DNA of 64,000 bases from Dryococelus australis (GCA_029891345.1 CM057009.1:93791416-93855415); one strand, 5' to 3'. Positions 48,380-61,001 are shown, counted from the first letter of the stretch. Numbers and translations are program-made. The notes: a model not told the origin generated them from the sequence alone.

Positions 48380-51154
48380 GTTGGTTTCAACGTTTGTAAA
48401 ATAAATTTGTGTACATAAAAATGACAAAATATTAATCAGTAGTGTAATGTCAACTGGGTATGCTTGGGACAAATTAAAGTCCTTATTTTGACGTGTGAAG
48501 TAGAATTATGCAGTTGCTTAAAGTTTGTTTCTTATAGTAATTTATTGCACATGAAGTTTTATTTTACTCAAAGCTGTTGCTTGTACAAACAAAATTCATT
48601 TTAAAATCCCAAGTTACCCCAGTGTCCCAAGTGTACCCAGGTTGATGTTTCTCTATTTTCAGTTGTTTTAGCAAAACTATTTTATATCAATGTTTTCATC
48701 CAAGCCACTCCTCTGTAGATTGGAATAAATTATAGTTTCTAGAATATTACAGCTGACTATGGTACTTGAACACGACCAACACAGATTTTAACAAAAAATT
48801 AAACTAAACTAATTATGAGGAGTGGGGGTGAAATTCACTTCATTATAATATTGTAATTTTGGCCAGACAACACGGAGTTGCACTCGCAGCCGGCTCGTAT
48901 GGCAGGTAGAAAACAAGTACGTTACTCGCTAGAGGCCACAAGATGGCCTTGCACCTCTACAGCTAGCTGGCGTTGCTCGCGAAAATTATGTAGAACAGAA
49001 ATGAGTGTACATTGCGCATGTACATGCGGAGCAAAATTATTAATTATGATGCAGACCAGTTCGGTTTCACTCATTTGTAAACATAAGGCATCATGAAATG
49101 CACAATTGGAATCAACAAATTCATACATAGGCTCACCTAGCCTTTGGTATCTATAGATACAAAGTTACATTCACATTGGTGCTTAACACACGGGGGGAAC
49201 AAAACCTTGATCACACTGCGTTTAAAGCCTGCAAAGGTACCACCGTCTAATGACCTAATGTCCTCGCAAAGTAACTGTAAAATAAATCCTTATTTAATTG
49301 CAATGACATTTAGGAGACTATCATAACTCAAACTCAGACTAGCTATTTTCCTCACTGCAATAAATAAATATAAAATATTAACTCGTTCTAAGGATGCCAA
49401 GGGAGAAAACTTCTGTAAGGCTACCAGGAATAACTTTTCTACTTTAGGCGGGCAGTTGGTAACACTCACTGGGACCGCTTGCTCAGAGGGTTGCGCCATC
49501 AGAACTTGTTGACGCCAAGAGCCCACTGCAGCTCGGCGCAGCTTACCTACGGTTATCGCTTCGTTCACGTCATATTCGAGGTCCCGAAACAAATTCAAAA
49601 GTTTATCCTTCTTCAAGGCGTAGATAAATTCGACTTTGGCAATTTCATGCAACAAATACAAAATGCAGATGTGAGAAAACAATTTAGCAGAGTTGGCGCA
49701 GAAACTATTTGTGCCGAAGCACAAATAAATGCAGACAGCAAATTGATTTATTACCTATATTTTTGCCAAATAAACATAAATAATGACAGACAGCACCCTA
49801 AAATTTGTTACATACAACTTCGCAATTATTAAAGCTGTGATCAGAAATGTTCTTAGATTCCAGATCTATACAAAATATTTAAAAGTTTACAAAATATAAT
49901 ACAAAACGTAGAATAAATCAGTGAATTTCTCAGTATTTTGTGGCATATTTAAAACATCATGATATGCACATTACCAACAGATTGTATTGATTTAAAACAA
50001 TTATAATTTGCAGATTGCAATTAAAGCGTTATGTTGACTAGACTTGTAAATATGAGCAATTACAAAAAAAAAAGGAAAGGCTTCCCTATGAGCCCAGCAA
50101 AGCCTCCTTTTTATAAAAGTGACACTTTAAAACACTTACTTAAAACCTATTTAAGAAATGAAGTTTCAGTGGAGGCTGTCAAGTGACCCATGAAAGCTCC
50201 AGCGAATAAAATTATAATGAACAACCACATTTAAAAGCTAACTACATCCTATGCGAGAGTTGTGGACACAAAGCATTTTGAAATAAGTTTAAATATTCTT
50301 GAGCAACAGCCAAGACTAAACACAACATTTTAAAATGGGAAACACACAGGAAAGCTAGGTTTATGTTAGGCCGAAACCAAATTTGGCTGGCGACCGAAAC
50401 CACAATTTTGAAAAAACACTTAACTTACCACAAGCCCAAGACACACAAACATTAAAAACATTTTAAAATGATCCAGCTAACATACAACTCGCAGTCCACA
50501 AATCGCAATTTCAAATTGCTCAAACATCTTCGCAGTTCAGGCGCCGAATTAAAATATTTGGTGCCTGATTACGGTGAAATGTCCAAAGGATGACAATTTT
50601 AACAGCTTAATCATGTTGCAGCTCTTCAGGGACTCGCACTGACGATGACCTGTGCGTAGAGTGGGATGGACGAAGGGTGTGCAATGACCTAAATAAACTG
50701 CCCCGTTAAACAAAATTTATGACCTATGAGAGGAGGGAGAGCATGGAAGGAAAAAGGAAGGGGATCCAAGTCGAGCATAGAGCAAGCCACCATGCAGAGT
50801 AGAAAATGATAAAGACATCTTGCATGACAAGTGTTAGTGTCTCAATCCTTTTGTATTTTTTTTCTTTTTTCATTTCATTTTTTCCTAAATTGTGAAAAGA
50901 AAAAAAAGCAACATTCTATACCCCAGTGCTTCTGTCCTCTTCTGGACTACAACCTCAAGATACGTTGTAAGTTTTGGAAATGATGCCTTATTCATGTTAA
51001 AGAGTATTATATATTAACAGGTTTCAAATTAACAAAGTTTCATTGTATGACAATTAATATTTCTGTAGACAAACGTGAAATGACAATTTTAAAATTTGTA
51101 TCAAGTGCATTGTTCTGGGTATTCATTTTTTGGATTTTTCAATCATTGTTGCAG
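48380..51154 (+). other. Intron of about 2.8 kb with possible gag scrap
   Basis: Mostly AT-rich. On the minus strand 49290-49724 has a 144-codon open stretch with AKVEFIYALKKDKLLNLFRDL and EAITVGKLRRAA, which resembles the N-terminal helices of some insect Gypsy Gag proteins. Surrounding GC-richer DNA (48870-49600) could be the rest of that element. No LTR pair or pol part was found, so this is a weak call. Confidence 0.35.
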
Positions 51155-51320
51155 AGGCACAGCAGGAACACAACTGATTCAGAAATGCAGCTGCAGCGCT
51201 CACTACATGTTCAGTACATGTTATCAGGAACACCTGTCAACATGTTGTCACCTCTCAATACACCGTACATATCTCCAATGCCGTCTCCACCAATCAACCA
51301 CAGTCCTGCATCAATACCAG
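51155..51320 (+). CDS. SIK3: SIK3-like kinase gene, internal exon 3 of 3 in this window
   Basis: The acceptor ATTGTTGCAG follows a T-rich tract, and the donor is CCAG|GTTGGG. The exon is 166 bases, enters in phase 0 (fitting the exit phase of the exon at 48165) and leaves in phase 1. It reads RHSRNTTDSEMQLQRSLH, then a Pro/Ser-rich segment (NMLSPLNTPYISPMPSPP). Such SP/TP-rich disordered sequence is usual in the long C-terminal half of SIK2/SIK3. The direct continuation from the LQHEYQQLQ helix supports its place. The following exon must begin in phase 1; none was recognised before the window ends, implying another intron over 12 kb. Confidence 0.75.
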
Positions 51321-52444
51321 GTTGGGTATAATTTTAATATATGTTAATTTTCTCGCTTCACTGCCCCAAATGCCTTGCTTTGTATTGTATGCAATTTTTG
51401 CACATAAAATAAGCTCAAAATCAATGCTACTGATCTTTGATATTTTTTCTAAATTGTCACACTTAAGTTTTGAAGCAAAATTCTTGTAATTTTTAATTAA
51501 ATTAGCTTTTTTAATAGTACTTACTGTTAAGATACATGTAAATGAGTGTAATGTGTGTGTGCTGCCAAGAAAAATGTAAAAGTACATCCAAATAGAATTG
51601 ATGTGAAACTCAGCTAATCAAGAGTTTTGAAAATAATTATCAAATACACAACCATTTTTGTATCCCTTTTATGTTTCTGCATTTGTTGTGATAGCTAATC
51701 TTTTTTTATTTAAAATATGTTAAAAATGGGTATGTATGTGAGCTGTTTAAGTTTATGTTTTTCTGCTTTGAATATTGAGGTATTTTAATAATTTTCATAC
51801 AAGAAATTCACCGTTAAACAATTTTATTCTTCTATACAAAAATTATTACTTCAAGATGTGACCACTGTGATTATATATTACCACAGAAAAAAATTTAACG
51901 TGACAAACATTATATTAGTAAATTTATGACTTGAATAGAATACACAATTGTGCCCTTAAAATTCTTCGGAAATTTTGGAGAATAAATAAATTGTTGTTTT
52001 TGAATCACATGGCGGCAGACTGCTCAGAGGTCTGAGCGGCATGGTGGCAAAATTTGAGAAAAGCAAGTTGTGTTACAAAAACCAGCATAGAAAATTCTGA
52101 AATGGCAATACATTAATACAAGACACTTAAGGATACAATTATATGACAGATTAAACATTATAAAAATACATTAGTTGGCAATTAGGGTACAGAATTGCGT
52201 CACTGGAAAGAAATTAGGAGGTGTCTTTCTCAGTACCTCATGACAATTTACACAAGTACTTATTACTTAATGAATAGACAAAACAGAAAACAATATAAAT
52301 TACAACACAAAATGTGGCACCAGGACTCTTGACGTCACTCGGTTGATCTGAGTAGAAAAATTGAAGAAGGGGTGTAGGTAGCCAACATAACTGGGTAATA
52401 GATCTTGGTTTACTATCTATCACTATCCAAATAAGCATAGCCTT
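51321..52444 (+). other. Intron DNA, nothing recognised
   Basis: AT-rich sequence between the third exon and the left LTR of the Gypsy fossil. Only short chance ORFs are present. Confidence 0.5.
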
Positions 52445-54479
52445 TGACGTGTACCGTTTATACTACTATTAATTACGATTGCGACTCATCTCACTTCAAA
52501 CCAAATATACCTACTTATACCTACAAGTGAATTCAACCCTGCGCCAACCCGTACACGAATGTAGTGACCTGCCACAATCCTGGAGGGCAGCCTGACACGT
52601 GGATACGAGGGGTTGCGCAAGCCAGCAGTGCTTCACCCCCCACACCCACCCCTCTCCCGCGCTGAGAGCCTAGAAGCCTTCAGCCGCCTCAGGCATGGCC
52701 AAGTGCCACTGAAAATACGCGCATGCAGAGAAATGACTAGAGGGTTGCAACACTCACTCCAGCCTCGCACCAGAGGGACATCACGTACCCCCCTCCTGCT
52801 GCCACTACGATAACTGCAAACCTTACTATATAAGTCCATGCACGGTGGACCACGCCAGTTGTTCCATCCTGTTCTTCGAGCTCGCTCCACCACTTCCAGT
52901 GCTGGGGCCTCCGACTACTGCATTATCTTCAGCAGTCACCAGTGGCTGCCAGCCTTGCTGTCACCATTAGAGCTCTGCAGCACCCGTGACCAGACGCTCT
53001 AGTGACGTCAATCGACAACAGTTACCAGAAGCTCTTCATTGGTAACTAGAGACATTCCACACACCAACCTTCACCGTCTCTTATAGACACCCCTCTTTCT
53101 AGATAGTTCGTTTTTACATTAATTAATCTTCAACAGTTTTTATTAACTTTTACCAAATTAGCCAAGGACCAGGTCGCCTACACCTGGCTAATGTAGGTTA
53201 TTTTCAGCCACCCGTCTGCTTGGCAGGAGTTAGCACGAGTCACTGTGTTGCTAAGCAAATAATAAACACAGATTTGTTTCAACTGCGAGTCTTATTCCTA
53301 GAGTACTTCCAAAGTCAGCTGCTAGGAGAACATCAAGTCGTGCACTACCGACTGGGGATGCAGTATTTTACTACAAACTAGCTACGGCTGGAGACACCCC
53401 TTCAGGAGGCTCCAGATCGATACACACCCATTAGACGGCCATCTAGTATATTCCCACCTTGCATCCAGGTGCTGTAGGTATATCATTGAAGAGCCCCTAC
53501 CACTAGGAATACCTTTTCAACCAAGGAGAGACAGTACACCAGAGTTGTATCCTCACCGAGCACTGAGGTGCTGGCAGGGATATTTGCTCAGTTGCTACGG
53601 CCAGGCTTTGGCTTTGAACACATACCCAATAATAGCTGTGGTAGCCCCCACACCTCCAATGCCGCTGATCTGCCCGCTAGAGTAGGGGATCTTCTGAGGC
53701 ACCGGGGCTCATGCTACCAAGTCGTTACTGGGCTGGAACTATTCTAGGGTTCCTCTTCGTGTCCGTGGTGCTCGAACTGCCATTCTCAGTAGCCATTTCT
53801 GCTCTATATCATATAAGGTGAGACACGTTACAAGGAGGGAGGAGTAAAGGATTGCTCATCTTGCTGCCAAGCAGCGGACTGGTTTAGCTCCCCTACAGCG
53901 GAACGACAGGCGGAACGAGACTGTGTTACCTTTCTTAGGTTATCGAATAGACCTTTATCACAAGTGTGTATGTTCTATTGTCTCTCCCCCTACTTGTACA
54001 CACTCTGACTACCACCCTATCCTGAGTGGTGTGGTGAACGAGACAGAGGGACGTCTTGGAATCTCCAACGCCACCTTTTGGAGTTCAGTTGCAGCTAAGT
54101 GGAACTGTAAATTTTGGGTCATTGAGCCCAGTGTCCTCATTACAGCCTTGACCCACTAGGCCAACATCAACCGTCTGCAGCCAGCCACCACTCATCATCA
54201 TCATCATCATCATCAAGACATCAGTAAGTTGAGTGACCCTAACAACTCCCGCCAGGTGTTAATGGCAACTAAATACATGGTCAGTAAGAGGGTATACCAG
54301 CATAAGGAATTAGTTAACCGAAACCTATAGAACTTTGTTCCTCTGCGCAAGGCTACGTGCCCAATCGCGATATCCAGCCGGGAGTGACTCCTGCCGAAAA
54401 CCTTAGACGCTCCTCTGACCTAAGCACAACTAAAGCCACGAAGACCGTGTCCTAGCCTTAGTTAACCAGGCACGAGTCA
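52445..54479 (+). repeat. 5' LTR of RT-less Gypsy copy 2
   Basis: It starts TGACGTGTACC and ends GAGTCA. The first about 600 bases and last about 100 bases align with 58595-60232 (shared ATCCTGGAGGGCAGCCTGAC and GTGTCCTAGCCTTAGTTAAC). The central parts of the two LTRs differ. A (CAT)n run lies at 54192-54215. Confidence 0.8.
54192..54215 (+). repeat. (CAT)n microsatellite
   Basis: About eight CAT units in a row within the 5' LTR. This part of the LTR has no counterpart in the 3' LTR. Confidence 0.9.
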
Positions 54480-54846
54480 ACTGATTTTTTGGTGCCCAAC
54501 ATGGGGCATCAAGACTAAGTAACTGTTAGTTAAGCGAAAGGCCGAACTATTTCACCTGACCCAGAGACCTAATAGTCAACCGGGATAACCCAGCGAACTT
54601 CGGGGAGTCCAATAAAAACCCAGTAGCGCCCAAAAGCCATAGACATGTCAGCTTCCGAGATAAATGCTGCCTCGGTCATAAATCATGACTCGTGAACGAG
54701 ACATACAAGATCCAAAATGTAGCCATACCAAATTTCCAGGTATCGGCTCATTACAGATAGAGTGAACCTATTGCTTGAAGACCTACCGCCATGTATGCTT
54801 AGGCTGGCCAGATGATGTCTGGGATACAGAAGGCCTCGAATACAGA

Positions 54847-55025
54847 TGCAAACACTGCCGTCAACACCCAACCAGTTTTTGTAATGAAATACCTGTCCCG
54901 GCCGAGGCATAAACCGTAGCCGATGCACCACGTGCTGTGAATCCTACCATCACCTGTGCATAGGATGTCACGACAAGTGCGTCTCTATGCCAGGGATGGC
55001 ATACCAGTGTGAGAGATGTAGACGG
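54847..55025 (+). other. PHD-like zinc-binding cluster upstream of gag (fossil)
   Basis: The sequence shows CKHC, then INRSRCTTC, ESYHHLC and, after about 17 residues, QCERCR. The order CxxC, CxxC, YHxxC, CxxC is that of C4HC3 fingers. The same residues appear at 25983-26167 in the sister copy. Confidence 0.55.
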
Positions 55026-57795
55026 AAACACGTCTCCTACTCCCAACGATCAAAGCCATAGAGGATTTGTATCCAACCTGGGACAGCATCCGGCCACCCG
55101 GCAACTGGAAGAGGCTATGATATTCAGATCACCGGTTTTGCAGGCTGACCACACAAGGACCCGGTGGCGTTCACACAAGAGTGTGAATAAGCATTCCGGG
55201 ATACCGATTTACCAACGAAGCAATGGTAGACAGGGCCCAGTTACCCCTGAAAGGCTTAGCGTTAACATGAAGGGAGAGATACGGTGAGTTCCTCATGGAT
55301 TGGAAGCAGTTCTGCAACCGCATTGCATCTGAGTTCACTGACGAGGAGGTGTCAGCGCAATTGACGACTCAGTTTTACAGCCAGACCCAGGTACCAGAAG
55401 ATGAGGCCGAAAGAAGTAGATGTTTCAACGTATGTTCCCTGGGGTTCCGGAAGCAATATCCGTGCGATCGATTAGCAGGATTCTACTGCCCAGCCTGAGG
55501 AATGTCCTCCTCATGGCTAAACCCACAACTATAGATGAATTAGTTGAACGTGCATGGGAAGCCGAGCAGAATTTCGCGGCGCAGGTAAGTCTGGAAAAAC
55601 ATCAACCGGTAAAAACCCCGGAGCCATGAGCCCCACCTGTCGAATCACCCAGGAATGTGCCCGCTCTCCCGTCACACATGACATTCGTACCAAAGTGTTG
55701 GTTCTGTCCGTAGAGCCCCTGGAGTAAAGATTGCCCTCGCAAACCAGCTGGCCCAGCGATTCCCCCCGGGCAAGTCTGATTGAACACTGAAGCCTGCAAC
55801 GTCGAGGCCCACAGAGAAACCGTCTTCCATTACTAATGCGGGAAACGTCACCGCCGGGCTGCAAAGCGGACCGCCACCACCGGGCTACACCGCCCCATCA
55901 TCCAGGGCTTAAGTTGGGAATCGTCAATCCCCACAGCCCCACATATAGAGGTAAAAATTAACGGCAGGAGGGAACTCGCCCAACTAGACTCCGCAGCGAC
56001 TGGTAACTTATCAGAAGCAATCTACTAACTCTGAGGCTGTTATCGAAAATACGACCCCAAACCAAGACAGTCCAAATGGTGCTGCCCGATGCAACCCTGT
56101 GTGTAGACAGTCGAATTACCTTAACGGTAAATCTACATCACATCTCGACATCCACTGAGTTCATAGTATCCCCCTCCCTGTCAGAAGCAATGATACTGTG
56201 ATGCCAGTGGCTCCATACAAACCAGTGCATAGTTGACCATGGGCGGATCCCTGTGCAGTGGGAAAAACGAACAGAATGATAATAAACTGGAACCATAGCC
56301 CAGACAACATTGTACCCACGCCCATCAATCATATGCAACTAAACAAGGAAATCAAAGTTAACAAACTCAAGTCAGTACCGAATGACCTACCAGACACCAT
56401 GCCTCGTCTCCCGACACTGGAGGACAAAGCCGAGGAGGAAGAAGACAAAGATACACCCCCCCCCCCCTCCTCAGATCAAAAGAAGTCTGGAAGAACGAAT
56501 CCGCCTCCTCCAGTTACAAATCACCAGTCATCAGGTCACATTCAGCCAGCAGGAGGACGCCGACGTATGCTGTCTGCTACGAGAACAGCCACAGCGCTTC
56601 GAAGCAAGGGATGATATTGTGTGGACGTGGAGCGGCCAACCCAATGCACGTTGGAAAATCTCGGTTCCACAACAACAGTGAGCCGACATCTGCCACCACG
56701 ACCACACTCAAGCTGGACACCCGAGCACTCGAGAAACCCTACTGGACATCGGGATCTGATATAGCTGGGACGGGATGAGCAGTGACGTCCAACAGTACAT
56801 CAGCAACTATGTAACGTGCTGCCGCGGCAAAGCCTACCTTGTTCTCCCTCCTACCGCATGACTTAGGAGACCCAAGACGGTATGGACACACATAGCCACT
56901 GATCTGATGGAACCATACCCACGTAGCACAGAGGGGAACCGCTACCTACTGGTAATTACCAACCAATTCTCCGGGTGGGTGGAGGCCTTCCCTCTACCTA
57001 GCCAGGAAACCATCCCAATTGTGCAAAAAATGGAGGCAGAAATATTTGCATGCTGGGGATGCCCGAAGACTAAACTGACTGACAATGGCACTCAGTTCAT
57101 GAGTCACCAATGGCAGTCAGCATGCCAGGGATGGGGAGTCAAAATGTGGACTACTCCTTCGTACCACCCTCAGGCCAACCCCACTGAACAAAGGAACCAA
57201 AAAAATCAATAAGTCCCTTCATATCAGTGTGGGTAACGACCACCTTCACTGGGATAAGCATATCCCAATAATTTTGTTTTCCCTACGTCGTCAAACGAAC
57301 GAAGCGGTGGACACCAGCCCAAGTACACTCCTCCTGGGACAGACCCTACGCCAACCAGGCAGCTGGCAGTGGGAAAGTGAACGAACCAATATGCCTCATC
57401 CAGAAGCCACACTAGCACGTACTACCACTGCCCAGAAGGCCCAGGATGAGTATATCAAAACAAAGTACCCATAACCGAAGATAGGGGTACGCGAATTTAA
57501 CCTCGGTGAAGCCGTATTGCTCAGAACTCATCCCCTCAGCAGGCCAGTAATCAATTCAGCTTTGGCCTAGCTGACAAATGGGACGGACCTTATCGTATTG
57601 TCTGTAAACGAGACGTCTACTGGGCCGAAGATATATTAGGACAGATCCGGAAGGCCGCCCGAGGCCAAATAAGACCATATCCAGGGATATGCCACCAATT
57701 GAACACAACGATGCCGTAGGGGAAAGCCGGGCGACTTCGACAGTGAGGACGAACCACCACCCCAAAAGGCAGCTCCAGAACTTGAACCATGACTA

Positions 57796-58212
57796 ATGAA
57801 GAGATCTGAGGAGAGACCCATCGAAGCCCAACGGGCACCCAGCTATGTGCCACCATGGAGGCCGGATGTAGAAACACGCCAAGGCGCAGTTACCCTCAGA
57901 TCACTGCCCTCAATGCCATGCAGCTACGCTGACAAAGTCGCAGCCCAATGCTACAGAGCGATCCCGAGCTGCTACAAAGTGTCATGGCGTAGCTTACAAG
58001 ACCGAGAAAGCCGCCAGGCACCCCGCCGATCGAGTCGCATCAGCGAAAGGTTAGAAGCACCATCGGTGAGGGTGGTAGAAGCAACCAGAGCGCCTACCCC
58101 TCCACCTAGTACAACTCCACAGCCTGAGATCAAGGTCGTTCCAACTTTTCCGAAGGTGATTTTGAGCTTCAACGAGGAAGTGCTACCCGCCACTAGACCA
58201 CCGGACAACTAA
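57796..58212 (+). other. Disordered integrase tail of RT-less Gypsy copy 2 (fossil)
   Basis: A 138-codon open stretch rich in Pro, Arg, Ser and Glu, including RRSSRISERLEAP and TPPPSTTPQPE. It follows the integrase C-terminal side and precedes the polypurine tract, the position of a pol tail. Confidence 0.55.
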
Positions 58213-58594
58213 CAGATAGTGAGCTCGCAACCCATTAACGCCATTGAGCACGAGAGACACGTTCTGCCTCTTGCTCAATTGAACACCGATACAGAAGGCA
58301 TCGAGACCGTTGATGCCTCTTACTACCCAACACTTGGTGCAACTCCCACAGTTGAAGTCGAGCCCCGTCTCCCTCGCACTGCCTCACCATAGGATGACCC
58401 CAGAGCACACAGTGAGCAACGATAGAGTGGGCAAGCAGCCCAACACTAAGGGTCCTGCCTAACCTGACTTCAAAAGTTTTTTCTTCTTCTCTTTAAGACT
58501 ACTCCCAAGAACTTCATGATTGGGGGGGGGGGGGTATGCCCTTCTCCGTCGAACCTTCACTATGAGTCTTCATCGCAACAAGGGGGGGGCGAAT

Positions 58595-60232
58595 TGACAT
58601 GTGCTGCTTATACTACCATTAATAAAGATTGCAACTCATCTCACTTCAAACCAAGTATACCTACTTCTAACCACTAGTGAGTCGAGCCCCTCGCCAACCC
58701 GTTCATGGATATTGCAGCTTGCTACAATCCTGGAGGGCAGCCTGACACGTGGATACAAGGGGTTGGGCAAGCCTGTGGCGCGCCACCCCCGCTCCCCCTC
58801 ACTGAGAGCCTACAAAGCCGTCAGCCGCCTCAGGGCATGGCCGAGCACCACCAAAGATAGGCAAAGGCCGAGAGATGACTAGAGGTTTGCTACCCCCACT
58901 CTACCCTCGTACCAGAGGGACATCACATGCACCTCTCCCCCCCCACCCCCCAACGCAACCGCTGCGACACCTGCAACCCTGACTATATAAAAGTCAGTGC
59001 GCTGCAGACCACGCCAGTTGTTCCATCCAGTTCTTCGAGCTCGCACCACCACTTCCAGTTCTGGGGCCTCCGACTACTGCGTTATCTTCAGCAGCCCAAC
59101 CGTCTTCAGCAGCCATCAGAGGCTGCCAGCCTTGCCGTCACCGTTAGAGCTCTGCAGCACCCGCGACCAGACTGTGACATCAATCGACAAAATTTACCTG
59201 AAAACCAGCAAACATGTTGGCTAATATAAACATTTGATTTACCAACTTAACAAACAAAATTACTCTTTTTGGGTATGTTAAAGGGATCTCATCAAGAGGA
59301 AAAGAGGGGGAATGAATTTAACTCTTCTTGCATGTCTTTTGTCAGTCTAATGTTATTTATATATATTGCTGTATAATATGTTGGACTTTTCCCTAAGGAA
59401 ACTCCATAAATTTCACTATTAATTTGAATAATAGGATTTTTTAAGGGTACACTTTTTGAGTATCTAGTGTGATGTCCTTCACGTGTATTAATATCACTCC
59501 GTATATTTAATAGCATTAAATAAATGTTCAAATATTCCCCCCTCAATACAACCCCCTTTTTAATATAAAGGAAAGGAATATAAAAAATGCAATCAAACGC
59601 AGCAGTACATTTCACTAATCTCCTTTACCTACAACACCTTTATTTACAAAATAAATGTTGTTTAACACCCGGAAGTGGCAGCTTGGTGGGGCCTGGAAGT
59701 ACATCCAGTGATAAGGTCCCAGCAATTAGCGACAGCGAATAGAGATATGCAGAACTGCCATGGAGTTTCCCATTTGCATGTTAAATGCAGAGCGAGTAGG
59801 TTAGAGTAGGTGCGGGCTGATCCTGGACTTTCTGTTTTCGGTTTTTTTGTGTTCTTGTTTTGAAGTATGTGTCATGTTGTATTAATAGTTTAATTCCTTT
59901 TTACATATTATATAAATTATTAACAGTATTGATTGTGTTTTTGCAGATTTCATCCTGACATGAATCGGAGGCAAATTCATTCTTCTGGTTATTACCCGAG
60001 GAAGGTTTATCGTAATATCGTGTCTTTTACTAAGGATGTCAATAAAGATTGTAGGTCTTGGACAGTTAAGATCGCTGATATAGAAGAGATTTATATTTTG
60101 TTGTCTTTTTTGTACCGTTTTGATTTTCAGGGAGTAACTGCTAAAGCCGAAAACACTAGACGCGCCTCTGACCTACACGCAACTAAAGCCACGAAAACCG
60201 TGTCCTAGCCTTAGTTAACTGGACACGCGTCA
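58595..60232 (+). repeat. 3' LTR of RT-less Gypsy copy 2
   Basis: It starts TGACATGTGC after the polypurine tract and ends CGCGTCA. Both ends match the 5' LTR, but the central stretch of about 0.9 kb (about 59190-60128) does not and is strongly AT-rich in part. It carries a 107-codon minus-strand open stretch at 59292-59615 and possible inserted DNA of unknown origin. Confidence 0.75.
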
Positions 60233-60729
60233 TCTTACTGGGAGTATTTTATCAAAATTAGGGGTTGTGCACAACACACACACACTCACTTCAATTGATT
60301 CACTCAAACTGGGGTGTAATTGTGGGATGAAAGAGCACATGTGGAGTCACTGGACTATAGTCGCCATTGATGCCCCAAAGTGGCCTTAATTTTCCTAATG
60401 TTTCCTCTATTGAGGCTTAATTTAGAGGTGCTCAGCCGGCCTGAATGAGCATGCCCCCAAAAGTTACCTCTAGGGGAACGAACGTGGTACGGGACAGCTG
60501 CTTGATGCTGGTGGTGGCATACCAGCTTGGCTGGACATCTTCCCAAATGCCACTCCAGTCAGCAGTGTTTACAGCAGCTGTCTGCAGTTCAGGCATGGAG
60601 AACTTGGTGGAGGGGCTGCACGTTCTGTGCAGGGGCGGCAGGACGAACAGACACTAGGAGCTGGGGATGCAGCATGCATCAAGTGTCTCAGGGAGACCAA
60701 CCTCACAAAGTAAAAGTACACAGTTATTA

Positions 60730-60880
60730 GTATGCAACAATGAGGTGATGCTGGATAATTTAAAAATTAATCCACATTTATTTAATAACATTCTGTGTTC
60801 TAAAGAAGCCCACTTCAAGTTATCTGAACACACAAACTGGCATAACTATACTGTTACAAGATACCTGAGGGACGTATTCA
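60730..60880 (+). pseudogene. mariner-like DDE transposase scrap
   Basis: A short open part reads LKINPHLFNNILCSKEAHF followed by KLSEHTNWHNYTV. Arthropod transposases of the Tc1/mariner (DDE_3) kind read ...FFD.I.FSDEAHFHL.G.VN.QN.R.W at the first catalytic Asp. Here the Asp position is Lys, and no other motif is found, so only a fragment survives. Terminal repeats were not seen. Confidence 0.45.
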
Positions 60881-61001
60881 TGTTCATGAGTGATGGAGGT
60901 CTTAGTAAAATAATTAATTAATTTATTAAATTTGAGATTTCCCTAGAGGAAGTGCTCAATCAACCAGCTACAATTGCTTTGGGTGCAGTATCATCACATG
61001 G

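Larger units (their letters stand above)
52445..60232 (+). mobile_element. Long-LTR Ty3/Gypsy fossil, copy 2 of an RT-less family, with both LTRs
   Basis: Parts in order: 5' LTR (52445-54479); primer-site stretch TGGTGCCCAACATGGGG (54490-54506); PHD-like Cys/His cluster (about 54847-55020); gag (about 55060-55625, with LLPSLRNVLLMAKPTTIDEL and WEAEQNFA); knuckle (about 55690-55740, CWFC); protease side (about 55950-56280); a linker; integrase zinc region and core (about 56560-57200, FSGWVEAFPLP, LTDNGTQF); integrase C-terminal side and disordered tail (57230-58212); polypurine tract (58581-58594); 3' LTR (58595-60232). No RT or RNase H part was seen in the 4.1 kb interior. It is the sister of 23365-28166. 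It is broken. No clear target duplication was found. Confidence 0.87.

Noticed and set aside
54683-55046. Minus-strand ORFs of 60-80 codons
   Set aside because: They lie opposite the PHD-like cluster of the RT-less Gypsy copy and have no features of their own.
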